A stretch of 7,815 bases of DNA. It comes from Deltaproteobacteria bacterium UBA5756. GTDB taxonomy: Bacteria; Desulfobacterota; Syntrophorhabdia; Syntrophorhabdales; Syntrophorhabdaceae. This document shows positions 1 to 5,529 of this stretch, piece by piece. The translations under genes and the position numbers were made by a program. The stretch spans positions 8,177 through 15,991 of the forward strand of contig DIFE01000055.1 of assembly GCA_002418985.1 (NCBI GenBank). The letters are read 5' to 3'. The notes under the pieces are model-generated. The model was not told where the DNA came from. It saw only the letters and a list, made by a program, of their open reading frames with translations, and did no database searches. How positions within the stretch are numbered: position 1 is the stretch's first letter; each line of letters starts with the position of its first letter.

Positions 1-63
1 TAAGGCTTCCTCCAATCCTCTCTTTAATGCCTCCAGCGGGCCCGAAGGGCAAAGCGGGCGTGA

Positions 64-92
64 GACAGTCTTTCCAGATGTTCAAGACTGTC
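64..92. repeat. Perfect 9-bp inverted repeat (hairpin)
   Basis: GACAGTCTT at 64-72 is the exact reverse complement of AAGACTGTC at 84-92, with an 11-base loop. No U-run follows on either strand, so it is not a classical terminator. It could be an operator, an mRNA structure or part of a dispersed intergenic element. The pairing is seen directly; the role is unknown. Confidence 0.5.
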
Positions 93-207
93 CCTGTGTT
101 CCAAGCCCACCGCGATCAGCACGGCAGTGAGATGAGGCAAAAGCTGGTAAGGACAAAAAAAGATACAGTCTCCAGTGACCATCAACGGAATCGGAGAAAA
201 GGGTAGA

Positions 208-285
208 AGGTGAAGACGTGAAGGGTGTCCCGAAAGTTCCGCCGATGACAGGGGGGCCGGTTTGGGCAACAGACCGTCTTCACCT
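208..285. repeat. 11-bp inverted repeat with long loop
   Basis: AGGTGAAGACG at 208-218 pairs perfectly with CGTCTTCACCT at 275-285, leaving a 56-base loop. It lies just downstream of the DUF486 stop codon as that gene is transcribed, so it could fold the 3' end of that message. No U-run accompanies it. A match of this length at this distance could arise by chance in a window this size, so significance is modest. Confidence 0.4.
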
Positions 286-302
286 GAAACCCGAAACCGT
301 CT

Positions 303-629
303 CTAATCTTTAAACATGAAGAACACTGCCCCCACCATCATGGCGAAGGCGATCAGGTAGTTCCATTTGAAATCCTCCTTCAGATAGAGCAGGGAGAAGA
401 TGGCAAAGATGACCAGGGTTATGACCTCCTGGATTATCTTCAACTGGGCTGCGGAAAACTGGTAATGACCGATCCGGTTCGCGGGAACCTGAAAACAATA
501 TTCGGCGAAGGCGATTAGCCAGCTGACAAGTATCACTTTCCACAGGGACGATTCCTTGTATCGCAGGTGGCCGTACCAGGCAAAAGTCATGAATACATTC
601 GAAACGGTGAGCAGCAGAACGGTTTTCAT
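303..629 (-). CDS. DUF486 / DMT-superfamily small membrane protein
   Basis: This is a 108-residue integral inner-membrane protein of the DUF486 family, related to the drug/metabolite transporter superfamily. Its substrate is unknown. Four hydrophobic segments are visible at roughly residues 1-18, 29-46, 66-83 and 88-106, as in small four-helix EmrE-like proteins. Family hallmarks are FMTFAWYGHLRYK near residues 13-25, FAEYCFQVPANRIGH around 41-55, and the AQLKIIQEVITL segment near 61-72. Length and both termini agree with full-length relatives, so the gene is intact. The start is the ATG at 629, which begins the first membrane segment correctly; no Shine-Dalgarno sequence precedes it. It is divergent from the 2-hydroxyacid dehydrogenase, with about 127 bases between start codons. 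Family assignment is confident from the conserved blocks; transport activity is inference. Confidence 0.93.
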   Translation of the reverse strand: MKTVLLLTVSNVFMTFAWYGHLRYKESSLWKVILVSWLIAFAEYCFQVPANRIGHYQFSAAQLKIIQEVITLVIFAIFSLLYLKEDFKWNYLIAFAMMVGAVFFMFKD

Positions 630-635
630 ACCGGT

Positions 636-664
636 AATATACAGAAATACCGAAAGGACGGGAA
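636..664 (-). promoter_or_regulatory. Possible leaderless promoter for the DUF486 gene
   Basis: Reading the minus strand, TATATT (641-636, five of six consensus positions) ends six bases before the ATG. That spacing would put transcription initiation at or next to the start codon. The -35 position 17 bases upstream (664-659, TTCCCG) is poor. The same spot holds a 5-bp dyad, CGGTA at 632-636 with TACCG at 648-652, which could be an operator or chance. The lack of any Shine-Dalgarno sequence fits a leaderless message but does not prove it. Confidence 0.3.
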
Positions 665-735
665 GAAAAAAACAGCATGGAATTCAGTTGAAAAGACAGA
701 ACGATTGCGCGACAATAGATAAACAAAACAGCAAA

Positions 736-741
736 TATAAT
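736..741 (+). promoter_or_regulatory. Perfect TATAAT box upstream of the dehydrogenase
   Basis: TATAAT stands 15 bases before the GTG start proposed at 757. At the ideal -35 position (713-718) the sequence is CAATAG, a poor match, and GCGACA at 709-714 would need a 21-base spacer. If used, the box would give a very short leader of about 9 bases. The surrounding DNA is AT-rich, so the box may be fortuitous. Confidence 0.3.
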
Positions 742-756
742 CTTACCGGAGCGGAT

Positions 757-1836
757 GTGAAAGACATCAACAACACATATGATATTATGCATTTCGAAGC
801 CCTTGGACCGGAAGCGCGCCATCTGGAAGAAGAGATCTCGAGGGCGATCGAAAAGGATGACATCCCCAAAGGGCATTCGTATCTTATAACCCCGAAAAAC
901 GTCCAGGAATTCTTACGGGACAATCCAACGGTGAAACTGCCGGAGATCATAACGACGAAGACCCATTCGGTCCTGCCCGACCATTATCTGGAGGGGGTCA
1001 AAAAAAGTGTCATAACCCGAAGCGCCGGGTATGACCACCTGGAGCATCTTGCGGACAGGGTGAACATAGCGTCGCTGCGCGAGTACTGCGTGAACGCCGT
1101 CGCACAAACGGCGATGAAGTTCCTTTACGCCGCAGCCGGAGAGCTGAACCATTACTCGCTCAACACGGTCGCCTTCGAGAGGAAGGACTCCCGGGCCTTC
1201 ATGGAGCTTGGCGGGCACCGGACCCTTACCGTTTTCGGCGTCGGCAAGATAGGTAAGAGGACATACGAACTTGCAGAGGCCAACGGGCTGACCGTGCAGG
1301 GCACAGACATCAGGCAGGAGGAACTCGATCGTCTCTACAAGGGATCGGTACGCTTTGTCTCCAAAGAGGAGGCCATCCTGTCCAGCGATATTGTCATCAA
1401 CACCATGAACCTGACACGGAACAAGGAAAGCAGGTTCTATAACGTGGGCTATTTTTCAAAGAAGTATCTCGAACAGGCAACCAAAAAACTCATTTTCATC
1501 AATGTAACACGGGGGGAAATCGCTCCGGAATCGGTCCTTCTGGACCTGTATCGTTCGGGAAAGATAACAGGCATCGGACTTGATGTCTTCAGCGGGGAAT
1601 CCAGATTCGCCGCACTTTTGCTCGGGGAGCCCACCACCACCGACACGGACCTTCTGGCGGCAAAAACACTGGTGGAGAGATCGATCGACAGAAGCTCCAA
1701 CATCTACGTTCAGCCTCACCAGGGGTTCAATTCCGACCTCGCCGCCCAGACAAAGGCCGTCGAAGCGGTGAAGCATGTCGCAGCGTGGTATCGGAACGGC
1801 AAACAGCGTTTCGACGAGCAACTGCCCTACTATTGA
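757..1836 (+). CDS. D-isomer-specific 2-hydroxyacid dehydrogenase (NAD-dependent)
   Basis: This cytoplasmic enzyme of the D-lactate/phosphoglycerate dehydrogenase family is expected to interconvert a 2-oxoacid and a D-2-hydroxyacid with NAD(H); the exact substrate cannot be read from sequence. Numbering from the GTG at 757 (359 residues), RSAGYDHLEHL at 88-98 is the substrate-loop region. GVGKIG at 161-166 is the dinucleotide-binding loop, followed by Asp184, which favours NAD over NADP. The catalytic triad is Arg252 (NVTRGEI), Glu281 (GLDVFSGES) and His321 (QPHQGF). Arg-to-Glu spacing is 29, as in D-lactate dehydrogenases; Glu-to-His is 40, longer than the roughly 32 typical of them. The start is chosen because GGAG at 748-751 sits five bases before GTG. 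ATG 787 lacks a ribosome site, and the frame is open back to 556 only over DUF486 antisense. It appears monocistronic. Confidence 0.88.
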   Translation: MKDINNTYDIMHFEALGPEARHLEEEISRAIEKDDIPKGHSYLITPKNVQEFLRDNPTVKLPEIITTKTHSVLPDHYLEGVKKSVITRSAGYDHLEHLADRVNIASLREYCVNAVAQTAMKFLYAAAGELNHYSLNTVAFERKDSRAFMELGGHRTLTVFGVGKIGKRTYELAEANGLTVQGTDIRQEELDRLYKGSVRFVSKEEAILSSDIVINTMNLTRNKESRFYNVGYFSKKYLEQATKKLIFINVTRGEIAPESVLLDLYRSGKITGIGLDVFSGESRFAALLLGEPTTTDTDLLAAKTLVERSIDRSSNIYVQPHQGFNSDLAAQTKAVEAVKHVAAWYRNGKQRFDEQLPYY

Positions 1837-1855
1837 TCCCATCGAGCAGACGCTT

Positions 1856-1882
1856 CGCGCCGGGGAAAACAAGCCTGGCGCG
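1856..1882 (+). terminator. GC-rich hairpin after the dehydrogenase gene
   Basis: CGCGCCGGG at 1856-1864 pairs with CCTGGCGCG at 1874-1882, nine base pairs including one G-U, with a 9-base loop. It begins 19 bases after the dehydrogenase stop codon. There is no U-run after it, so it may protect the 3' end or pause polymerase rather than act as a standard intrinsic terminator. The pairing is seen; the role is inferred. Confidence 0.35.
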
Positions 1883-1892
1883 CCTCCATCGG

Positions 1893-1916
1893 GCACCCCG
1901 TTGACACGCGGGGTGC
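1893..1916. repeat. 8-bp palindrome enclosing the -35 box
   Basis: GCACCCCG at 1893-1900 and CGGGGTGC at 1909-1916 are perfect inverted repeats separated by eight bases. The separating bases contain the TTGACA promoter box of the next gene. This arrangement suits an operator whose bound protein would block or position RNA polymerase. As RNA it would form a second hairpin at the 3' end of the dehydrogenase message. Which role applies is unknown. Confidence 0.45.
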
Positions 1917-1929
1917 ACCCGCATATCCT
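1901..1929 (+). promoter_or_regulatory. Sigma-70-type promoter for the sugar dehydrogenase
   Basis: A perfect -35 box TTGACA (1901-1906) is followed by exactly 17 bases and a -10 box TATCCT (1924-1929, four of six). Initiation six to eight bases after the -10 would fall at about 1936, the A of the ATG. The message would then have essentially no leader, which agrees with the absence of a Shine-Dalgarno sequence. The boxes and spacing are seen directly; promoter activity is inferred. Confidence 0.6.
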
Positions 1930-1935
1930 TAACTT

Positions 1936-3117
1936 ATGACGACAAAGACAGTTCTGGCCCCCGCCCTCCTCATTCTTCTGTTGTTTTGCGGTCTTGTCCC
2001 GGCACCTCCCGCGGGTTCCATCGAGGTAGGCCCCGTTCCCCAGACGGTGCGGGACAAATTCATGCCCGAGGGAGACAACGTTGTGGTCCGCCCCTGGATC
2101 ACAAACCTGGAGGCTCCCTGGTCCCTCGTTTTTCTCCCCGACGGCGGGGCTCTCGTCAGCGAGAGACCCGGCAGGGTGCGACTCATCAGAAACGGCGTCC
2201 TCGAAGCCAGACCCTACGCTGTCGTGGAGGTCGCCCACACCGGCGAAGGCGGTCTCATGGGACTCGCCGTTCATCCGGAGTTTCCGGGGAAACCGTACGT
2301 CTATGCCATGCACACCTACCGCGATAAAGGCAAGCTTTACAATAGGGTCATCAGGTTGAAGGACGAGGGCGAACAGGGGAAGTTCGACAGGATCATCGTT
2401 GACGCAATCCCGGGAGCCCGGTTTCACGACGGGGGGCGCATCGCCTTCGGCCCCGACGGGATGCTCTACGTAACGACGGGCGAGATCTATGAGAGAAACC
2501 TCGCCCAGGACCTCAATTCGCCCAACGGAAAGATCCTGAGGGTAACGCCGGAGGGCTCCGTCCCCACAGACAACCCTTTCAGGAATTCGCCCGTCTGGTC
2601 GTACGGCCACCGCAACCCCCAGGGTCTCGCCTGGCATCCGGTGACGAGGGAACTATTCGCCTCCGAACACGGACCGTCGGGAGAGTCCCTGACCTTCGGC
2701 AACGACGAGATAAATGTCATTCGCAAAGGGGGCAACTACGGGTGGCCCGAGGTGGCCGGAGCCCCGTCGGGGACGCCCTACGTCAATCCCCTCGTCGTGT
2801 GGAGGAAGGCGACGCCGCCTTCAGGGATCACCTTTTACACCAGGGGACCCCTGCCGCATCTTCACAACGATCTTTTTGTCGCCACCCTCAAGAGCAGGGC
2901 CCTTATTCGTGTGCGGCTCAAGACAGAAGCGGGCGGATACCAGGTCCTCGCCATCGAGAGATGGTTCGCGACGGATGACGACGAAGGCCGTTTCGGACGG
3001 CTGAGGGACGTGGTGGCCGGACCGGACGGCTACCTCTATTTCCTTACCAGTAACAGAGACGGGCGTGGCAACCCGAGCAGGGATGACGATATGATCGTGA
3101 GGATCATGCCGAAGTAG
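1936..3117 (+). CDS. Secreted PQQ-dependent sugar dehydrogenase (GSDH family)
   Basis: This 393-residue six-bladed beta-propeller protein is of the soluble glucose/sorbosone dehydrogenase family (relatives include YliI/Asd). These oxidise aldose sugars in the periplasm with pyrroloquinoline quinone (PQQ). Residues 1 to about 27 form a Sec signal peptide: Lys4, then a Leu-rich core, then a Pro/Ala-rich cleavage region. Cys18 is preceded by Phe and is not a good lipobox. Active-site features match the family: His164 in HDGGRIAFGPDG as the catalytic base, Arg226-Asn227 in GHRNPQGL, the HGP plus DEINVIRKGGNYGWP region (245-271), Lys319, and Arg355/Arg357 in GRLRDVVAGPDG. The ATG at 1936 is the only start that keeps the signal peptide, and an in-frame TAA at 1930-1932 excludes anything upstream. 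No PQQ synthesis genes are in the window, so cofactor supply is unproven and the true substrate is open. Confidence 0.9.
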   Translation: MTTKTVLAPALLILLLFCGLVPAPPAGSIEVGPVPQTVRDKFMPEGDNVVVRPWITNLEAPWSLVFLPDGGALVSERPGRVRLIRNGVLEARPYAVVEVAHTGEGGLMGLAVHPEFPGKPYVYAMHTYRDKGKLYNRVIRLKDEGEQGKFDRIIVDAIPGARFHDGGRIAFGPDGMLYVTTGEIYERNLAQDLNSPNGKILRVTPEGSVPTDNPFRNSPVWSYGHRNPQGLAWHPVTRELFASEHGPSGESLTFGNDEINVIRKGGNYGWPEVAGAPSGTPYVNPLVVWRKATPPSGITFYTRGPLPHLHNDLFVATLKSRALIRVRLKTEAGGYQVLAIERWFATDDDEGRFGRLRDVVAGPDGYLYFLTSNRDGRGNPSRDDDMIVRIMPK

Positions 3118-3172
3118 ATAAAACGACCCCTGCCGCGGCCCGGCCCGGCTACCGGAGTGCACGAAAATTTAC

Positions 3173-3201
3173 TTGTATATTCAATAGTAGCGTATTATAC
3201 T
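3173..3201 (+). promoter_or_regulatory. Candidate promoter for glnN
   Basis: TTGTAT (3173-3178, three of six) is followed by 17 bases and TATACT (3196-3201, five of six). Initiation near 3208 would give a leader of about 160 bases before the glnN start. An alternative -10-like TAATAT at 3328-3333 lies closer to the gene but lacks a -35 box. The choice between them is uncertain. Confidence 0.4.
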
Positions 3202-3302
3202 GTTTTCACACATTGACGTGTTCCCTCAAAGACCCCGAGGATATTACAAGCACACCGAACAAAGAAGTTCACCCCCAGGTCAACGTTTACCGACTGAATA
3301 AA

Positions 3303-3325
3303 ACTTTCCTGACTTAACGGAAAGT
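3303..3325. promoter_or_regulatory. 7-bp dyad upstream of glnN, possible operator
   Basis: ACTTTCC (3303-3309) and GGAAAGT (3319-3325) are perfect inverted repeats around a 9-base centre. The dyad ends three bases before the -10-like TAATAT and about 45 bases before the start codon. It could bind a nitrogen-responsive regulator or form a leader hairpin. No known consensus (for example NtrC or NtcA) is matched exactly. Confidence 0.35.
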
Positions 3326-3370
3326 GTTAATATACGGCTTTGTCCGGTCCAAACTTGTAAGGAGGATACC

Positions 3371-5467
3371 ATGGAACTGACAGAAATTTTTGGGTCCAAC
3401 GTCTTTAACGATAAGGTGATGAAACAACGCTTGCCGAAAGAGGTATACAAGGCCCTCAAAAAGACGATTGAACAGGGCACGCCGCTGAGGCCCGATGTCG
3501 CCGATGTCGTCGCCAACGCGATGAAAGACTGGGCCATCGAAAAAGGTGCCACGCACTATACACACTGGTTTCAGCCCCTGACGGGGATCACCGCCGAGAA
3601 ACACGATTCTTTCATATCTCCCGCCCCCGATGGAAGCGTGATCATGGAATTTTCGGGCAAACAGCTCGTCCAGGGCGAGCCTGACGCATCGTCCTTCCCG
3701 AGCGGCGGCTTGCGGGCAACCTTCGAAGCACGGGGTTACACGGCCTGGGATTGCACATCGCCCGCCTTTCTGAAAGAGGACGAAAGCGGCAACGTCACCC
3801 TTACGATCCCGACGGCTTTTTACTCCTATCGCGGTGAGGCGCTTGACAAGAAAACGCCTCTTCTGCGTTCCATGAAGGCCCTTTCAAAACAGGCTTTGAG
3901 GGTTCTGGCGGCCCTCGGCAATGTTACCGCCACGCGAGTTACCTCCACTGTGGGCCCCGAGCAGGAATACTTCCTCGTCGACAAGAAATTCTACACGGAA
4001 CGCCTTGACCTCCTTCTGGCGGGCCGTACGGTCTTCGGAGCGCCTGCGCCCAAAGGTCAGGAGCTTGAAGATCAGTATTTCGGCGCCATAAAGGATCGTG
4101 TCTCCGATTACATGCATGCCCTCGATATGGAACTCTGGAAGATGGGCATCACCTCCAAGACAAAACACAACGAGGTCGCACCGGCACAATTCGAGATGGC
4201 CCCTATCTTTGACACCACCAACATCGCCACCGACCACAACCAGCTGGTCATGGAAACCATGCAGAAGGTGGCCGTCCGCAACGATCTCGTCTGTCTCCTC
4301 CACGAAAAACCCTATGCGGGGATCAATGGGTCGGGGAAGCACAACAACTGGTCCCTTTCGACCGATGACGGCGCAAACCTCCTGGAACCGGGAAGCACAC
4401 CCAGCGAGAACGTCCAGTTCCTTCTCTTCCTGAGCGCAATGGTCAAGGCTGTTGACACCCATGCGGATATCCTGCGGGCAACCTGCGCAACCGCCGGAAA
4501 CGACCACCGTCTTGGAGCCAATGAAGCCCCGCCCGCCATCATCTCCATTTTCATGGGCGAAGAGTTGACAGAGATACTCGAAAAGATCGCGAAAGGCGAA
4601 AAGACGTCGTCGAGGGGAGAGCAATTCGTCAGCGTGGGCGTCGATACGCTTCCGATGATACCCAGAGACAACACAGACCGGAACAGGACCTCGCCCTTTG
4701 CCTTCACGGGCAACAAGTTCGAGTTCAGGATGGTTGGTTCGGCACAGTCGATCGCCGGGTCGAATGTGACATTGAATACCATAGCGGCGGAAGCCCTCGA
4801 TGAGATGGCCACGCGGCTGGAAAAGACAAAAGACAAGACCGCGGAAGCCGCCGCGATTATACGGGATATCTGGAAGAAACACAACCGGGTGATCTTTAAC
4901 GGGAACAACTACTCTGAAGAGTGGCTGAAAGAAGCCGAGAACAGAGGTCTTCCCAATATCGGAAACGCCGTCGATGCATTGAAGGCATTTGTAACCGAGA
5001 AGTCCTTCAAGCTCTTTGAAAAGTACGACGTTCTTTCCCGCAAGGAACTTCACTCCCGCTATGATATCTACGTTGAGACCTATGCGAAACAGATCAACAT
5101 CGAGGCCCTCGTCGCTATCGACATGGTCAGGAAGCAATTCCTTCCCGCCGTGCTGGAATACGCCACTTTCCTTGCCGATTCCATTGACGATCTCAAATCC
5201 GTCAAGGGTCCCGCCGCGATTCCCGAGGATATACTGAAAAAGCTCGGCGCCATTCTCACCTCCGCCTACAAGAACGTCGGCAAACTCGAGGCAGCTGTCG
5301 AGAAGGCCCAGGCCATCTCAGAAACGGTAAAGCAGGCTGAAAGCTATCGCGACAAGGTCTTCACGGTAATGCAGGCCCTGCGCATCGATATCGACAACCT
5401 GGAGAAGCTGGTTCCCGCGGATACGTGGCCGGTTCCGTCTTACACGGACCTCCTTTTCAAGCTGTAA
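3371..5467 (+). CDS. glnN: Glutamine synthetase type III
   Basis: This cytoplasmic enzyme makes glutamine from glutamate, ammonia and ATP, the first step of ammonium assimilation. At 698 residues it is the large GSIII form (usually about 700-730), not the roughly 450-residue GSI. The N-terminal GSIII-specific region covers about residues 1-170. Catalytic-core motifs are GPEQEYFLVD (195-204), KHNEVAPAQFEMAPIF (265-280), the NGSGKHNNWSLS ammonium/glutamate region (319-330) and NRTSPFAFTGNKFEFR (438-453). The helical C-terminal part (about 560-690) is also typical of GSIII. The start is fixed by AAGGAGG at 3359-3365, five bases before ATG. The gene is intact, ends in its own terminator and looks monocistronic. 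No P-II, amt or glutamate synthase gene is adjacent, so nitrogen control of this copy is not shown by context. Family GSIIIs are dodecamers. Confidence 0.96.
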   Translation: MELTEIFGSNVFNDKVMKQRLPKEVYKALKKTIEQGTPLRPDVADVVANAMKDWAIEKGATHYTHWFQPLTGITAEKHDSFISPAPDGSVIMEFSGKQLVQGEPDASSFPSGGLRATFEARGYTAWDCTSPAFLKEDESGNVTLTIPTAFYSYRGEALDKKTPLLRSMKALSKQALRVLAALGNVTATRVTSTVGPEQEYFLVDKKFYTERLDLLLAGRTVFGAPAPKGQELEDQYFGAIKDRVSDYMHALDMELWKMGITSKTKHNEVAPAQFEMAPIFDTTNIATDHNQLVMETMQKVAVRNDLVCLLHEKPYAGINGSGKHNNWSLSTDDGANLLEPGSTPSENVQFLLFLSAMVKAVDTHADILRATCATAGNDHRLGANEAPPAIISIFMGEELTEILEKIAKGEKTSSRGEQFVSVGVDTLPMIPRDNTDRNRTSPFAFTGNKFEFRMVGSAQSIAGSNVTLNTIAAEALDEMATRLEKTKDKTAEAAAIIRDIWKKHNRVIFNGNNYSEEWLKEAENRGLPNIGNAVDALKAFVTEKSFKLFEKYDVLSRKELHSRYDIYVETYAKQINIEALVAIDMVRKQFLPAVLEYATFLADSIDDLKSVKGPAAIPEDILKKLGAILTSAYKNVGKLEAAVEKAQAISETVKQAESYRDKVFTVMQALRIDIDNLEKLVPADTWPVPSYTDLLFKL

Positions 5468-5486
5468 AGCACCGCGAAAATAACTG

Positions 5487-5516
5487 AAAGGCCGGTCATG
5501 AGACCGGCCTTTTTTT
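5487..5516 (+). terminator. Rho-independent terminator of glnN
   Basis: AAAGGCCGGTC (5487-5497) pairs with its complement at 5502-5512 around an ATGA loop. This gives an 8-bp GC-rich stem extended by three A-T pairs, with a run of seven T (5510-5516). It begins 19 bases after the glnN stop codon. The stem also lies 14 bases beyond the stop of the convergent synthetase gene. In that direction only TTTC follows the stem, so termination there would be weaker. Confidence 0.93.
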
Positions 5517-5529
5517 GTCAACAAAATAC

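Larger units (their letters stand above)
1..302. other. Intergenic stretch without a convincing gene
   Basis: No reading frame here looks like a real protein. The longest one, on the minus strand from 269 to 24, is rich in Leu, His and Arg, has no Shine-Dalgarno sequence and resembles no family I know. The region carries two inverted repeats, listed separately. On the minus strand GGAGG occurs at 13-9, so it could be the ribosome binding site of a leftward gene starting just beyond the left edge; this cannot be tested inside the window. The stretch lies downstream of the leftward DUF486 gene and may include its 3' untranslated region, but I see no hairpin followed by a U-run that would be an intrinsic terminator. 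Confidence 0.5.
3118..3370 (+). other. Intergenic control region upstream of glnN
   Basis: This 253-base non-coding stretch separates the sugar dehydrogenase from glnN. Its first part is a GC-rich run (about 3131-3155) with several overlapping CCGG/GGCC self-complementary pieces but no clear intrinsic terminator. From about 3160 it turns AT-rich and holds a promoter candidate and a dyad, listed separately. I see no -24/-12 (sigma-54) promoter of the kind often found upstream of glutamine synthetase genes, and no riboswitch I recognise. Confidence 0.6.

Noticed and set aside
24..269. 81-codon minus-strand open frame near the left edge
   Set aside because: Biased composition, no ribosome binding site and no family resemblance; it overlaps the inverted repeats.
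556..756. Upstream extension of the 2-hydroxyacid dehydrogenase frame to an ATG at 556
   Set aside because: The first part is antisense to the DUF486 coding region, shows no similarity to dehydrogenase N-termini and has no ribosome site; GTG 757 has GGAG five bases upstream.
1456..2637. 393-codon minus-strand frame across two genes
   Set aside because: It is antisense to the dehydrogenase and the sugar dehydrogenase, both with clear catalytic motifs; long shadow frames are common in GC-rich DNA.
3213..3241. TTGACG (3213-3218) as a -35 box for glnN
   Set aside because: No acceptable -10 box at 16-18 bases; the nearest AT-rich hexamer is more than 22 bases away.
3884..5137. 417-codon minus-strand frame inside glnN
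   Set aside because: Antisense shadow of an unmistakable type III glutamine synthetase; the translation has no recognisable domain.
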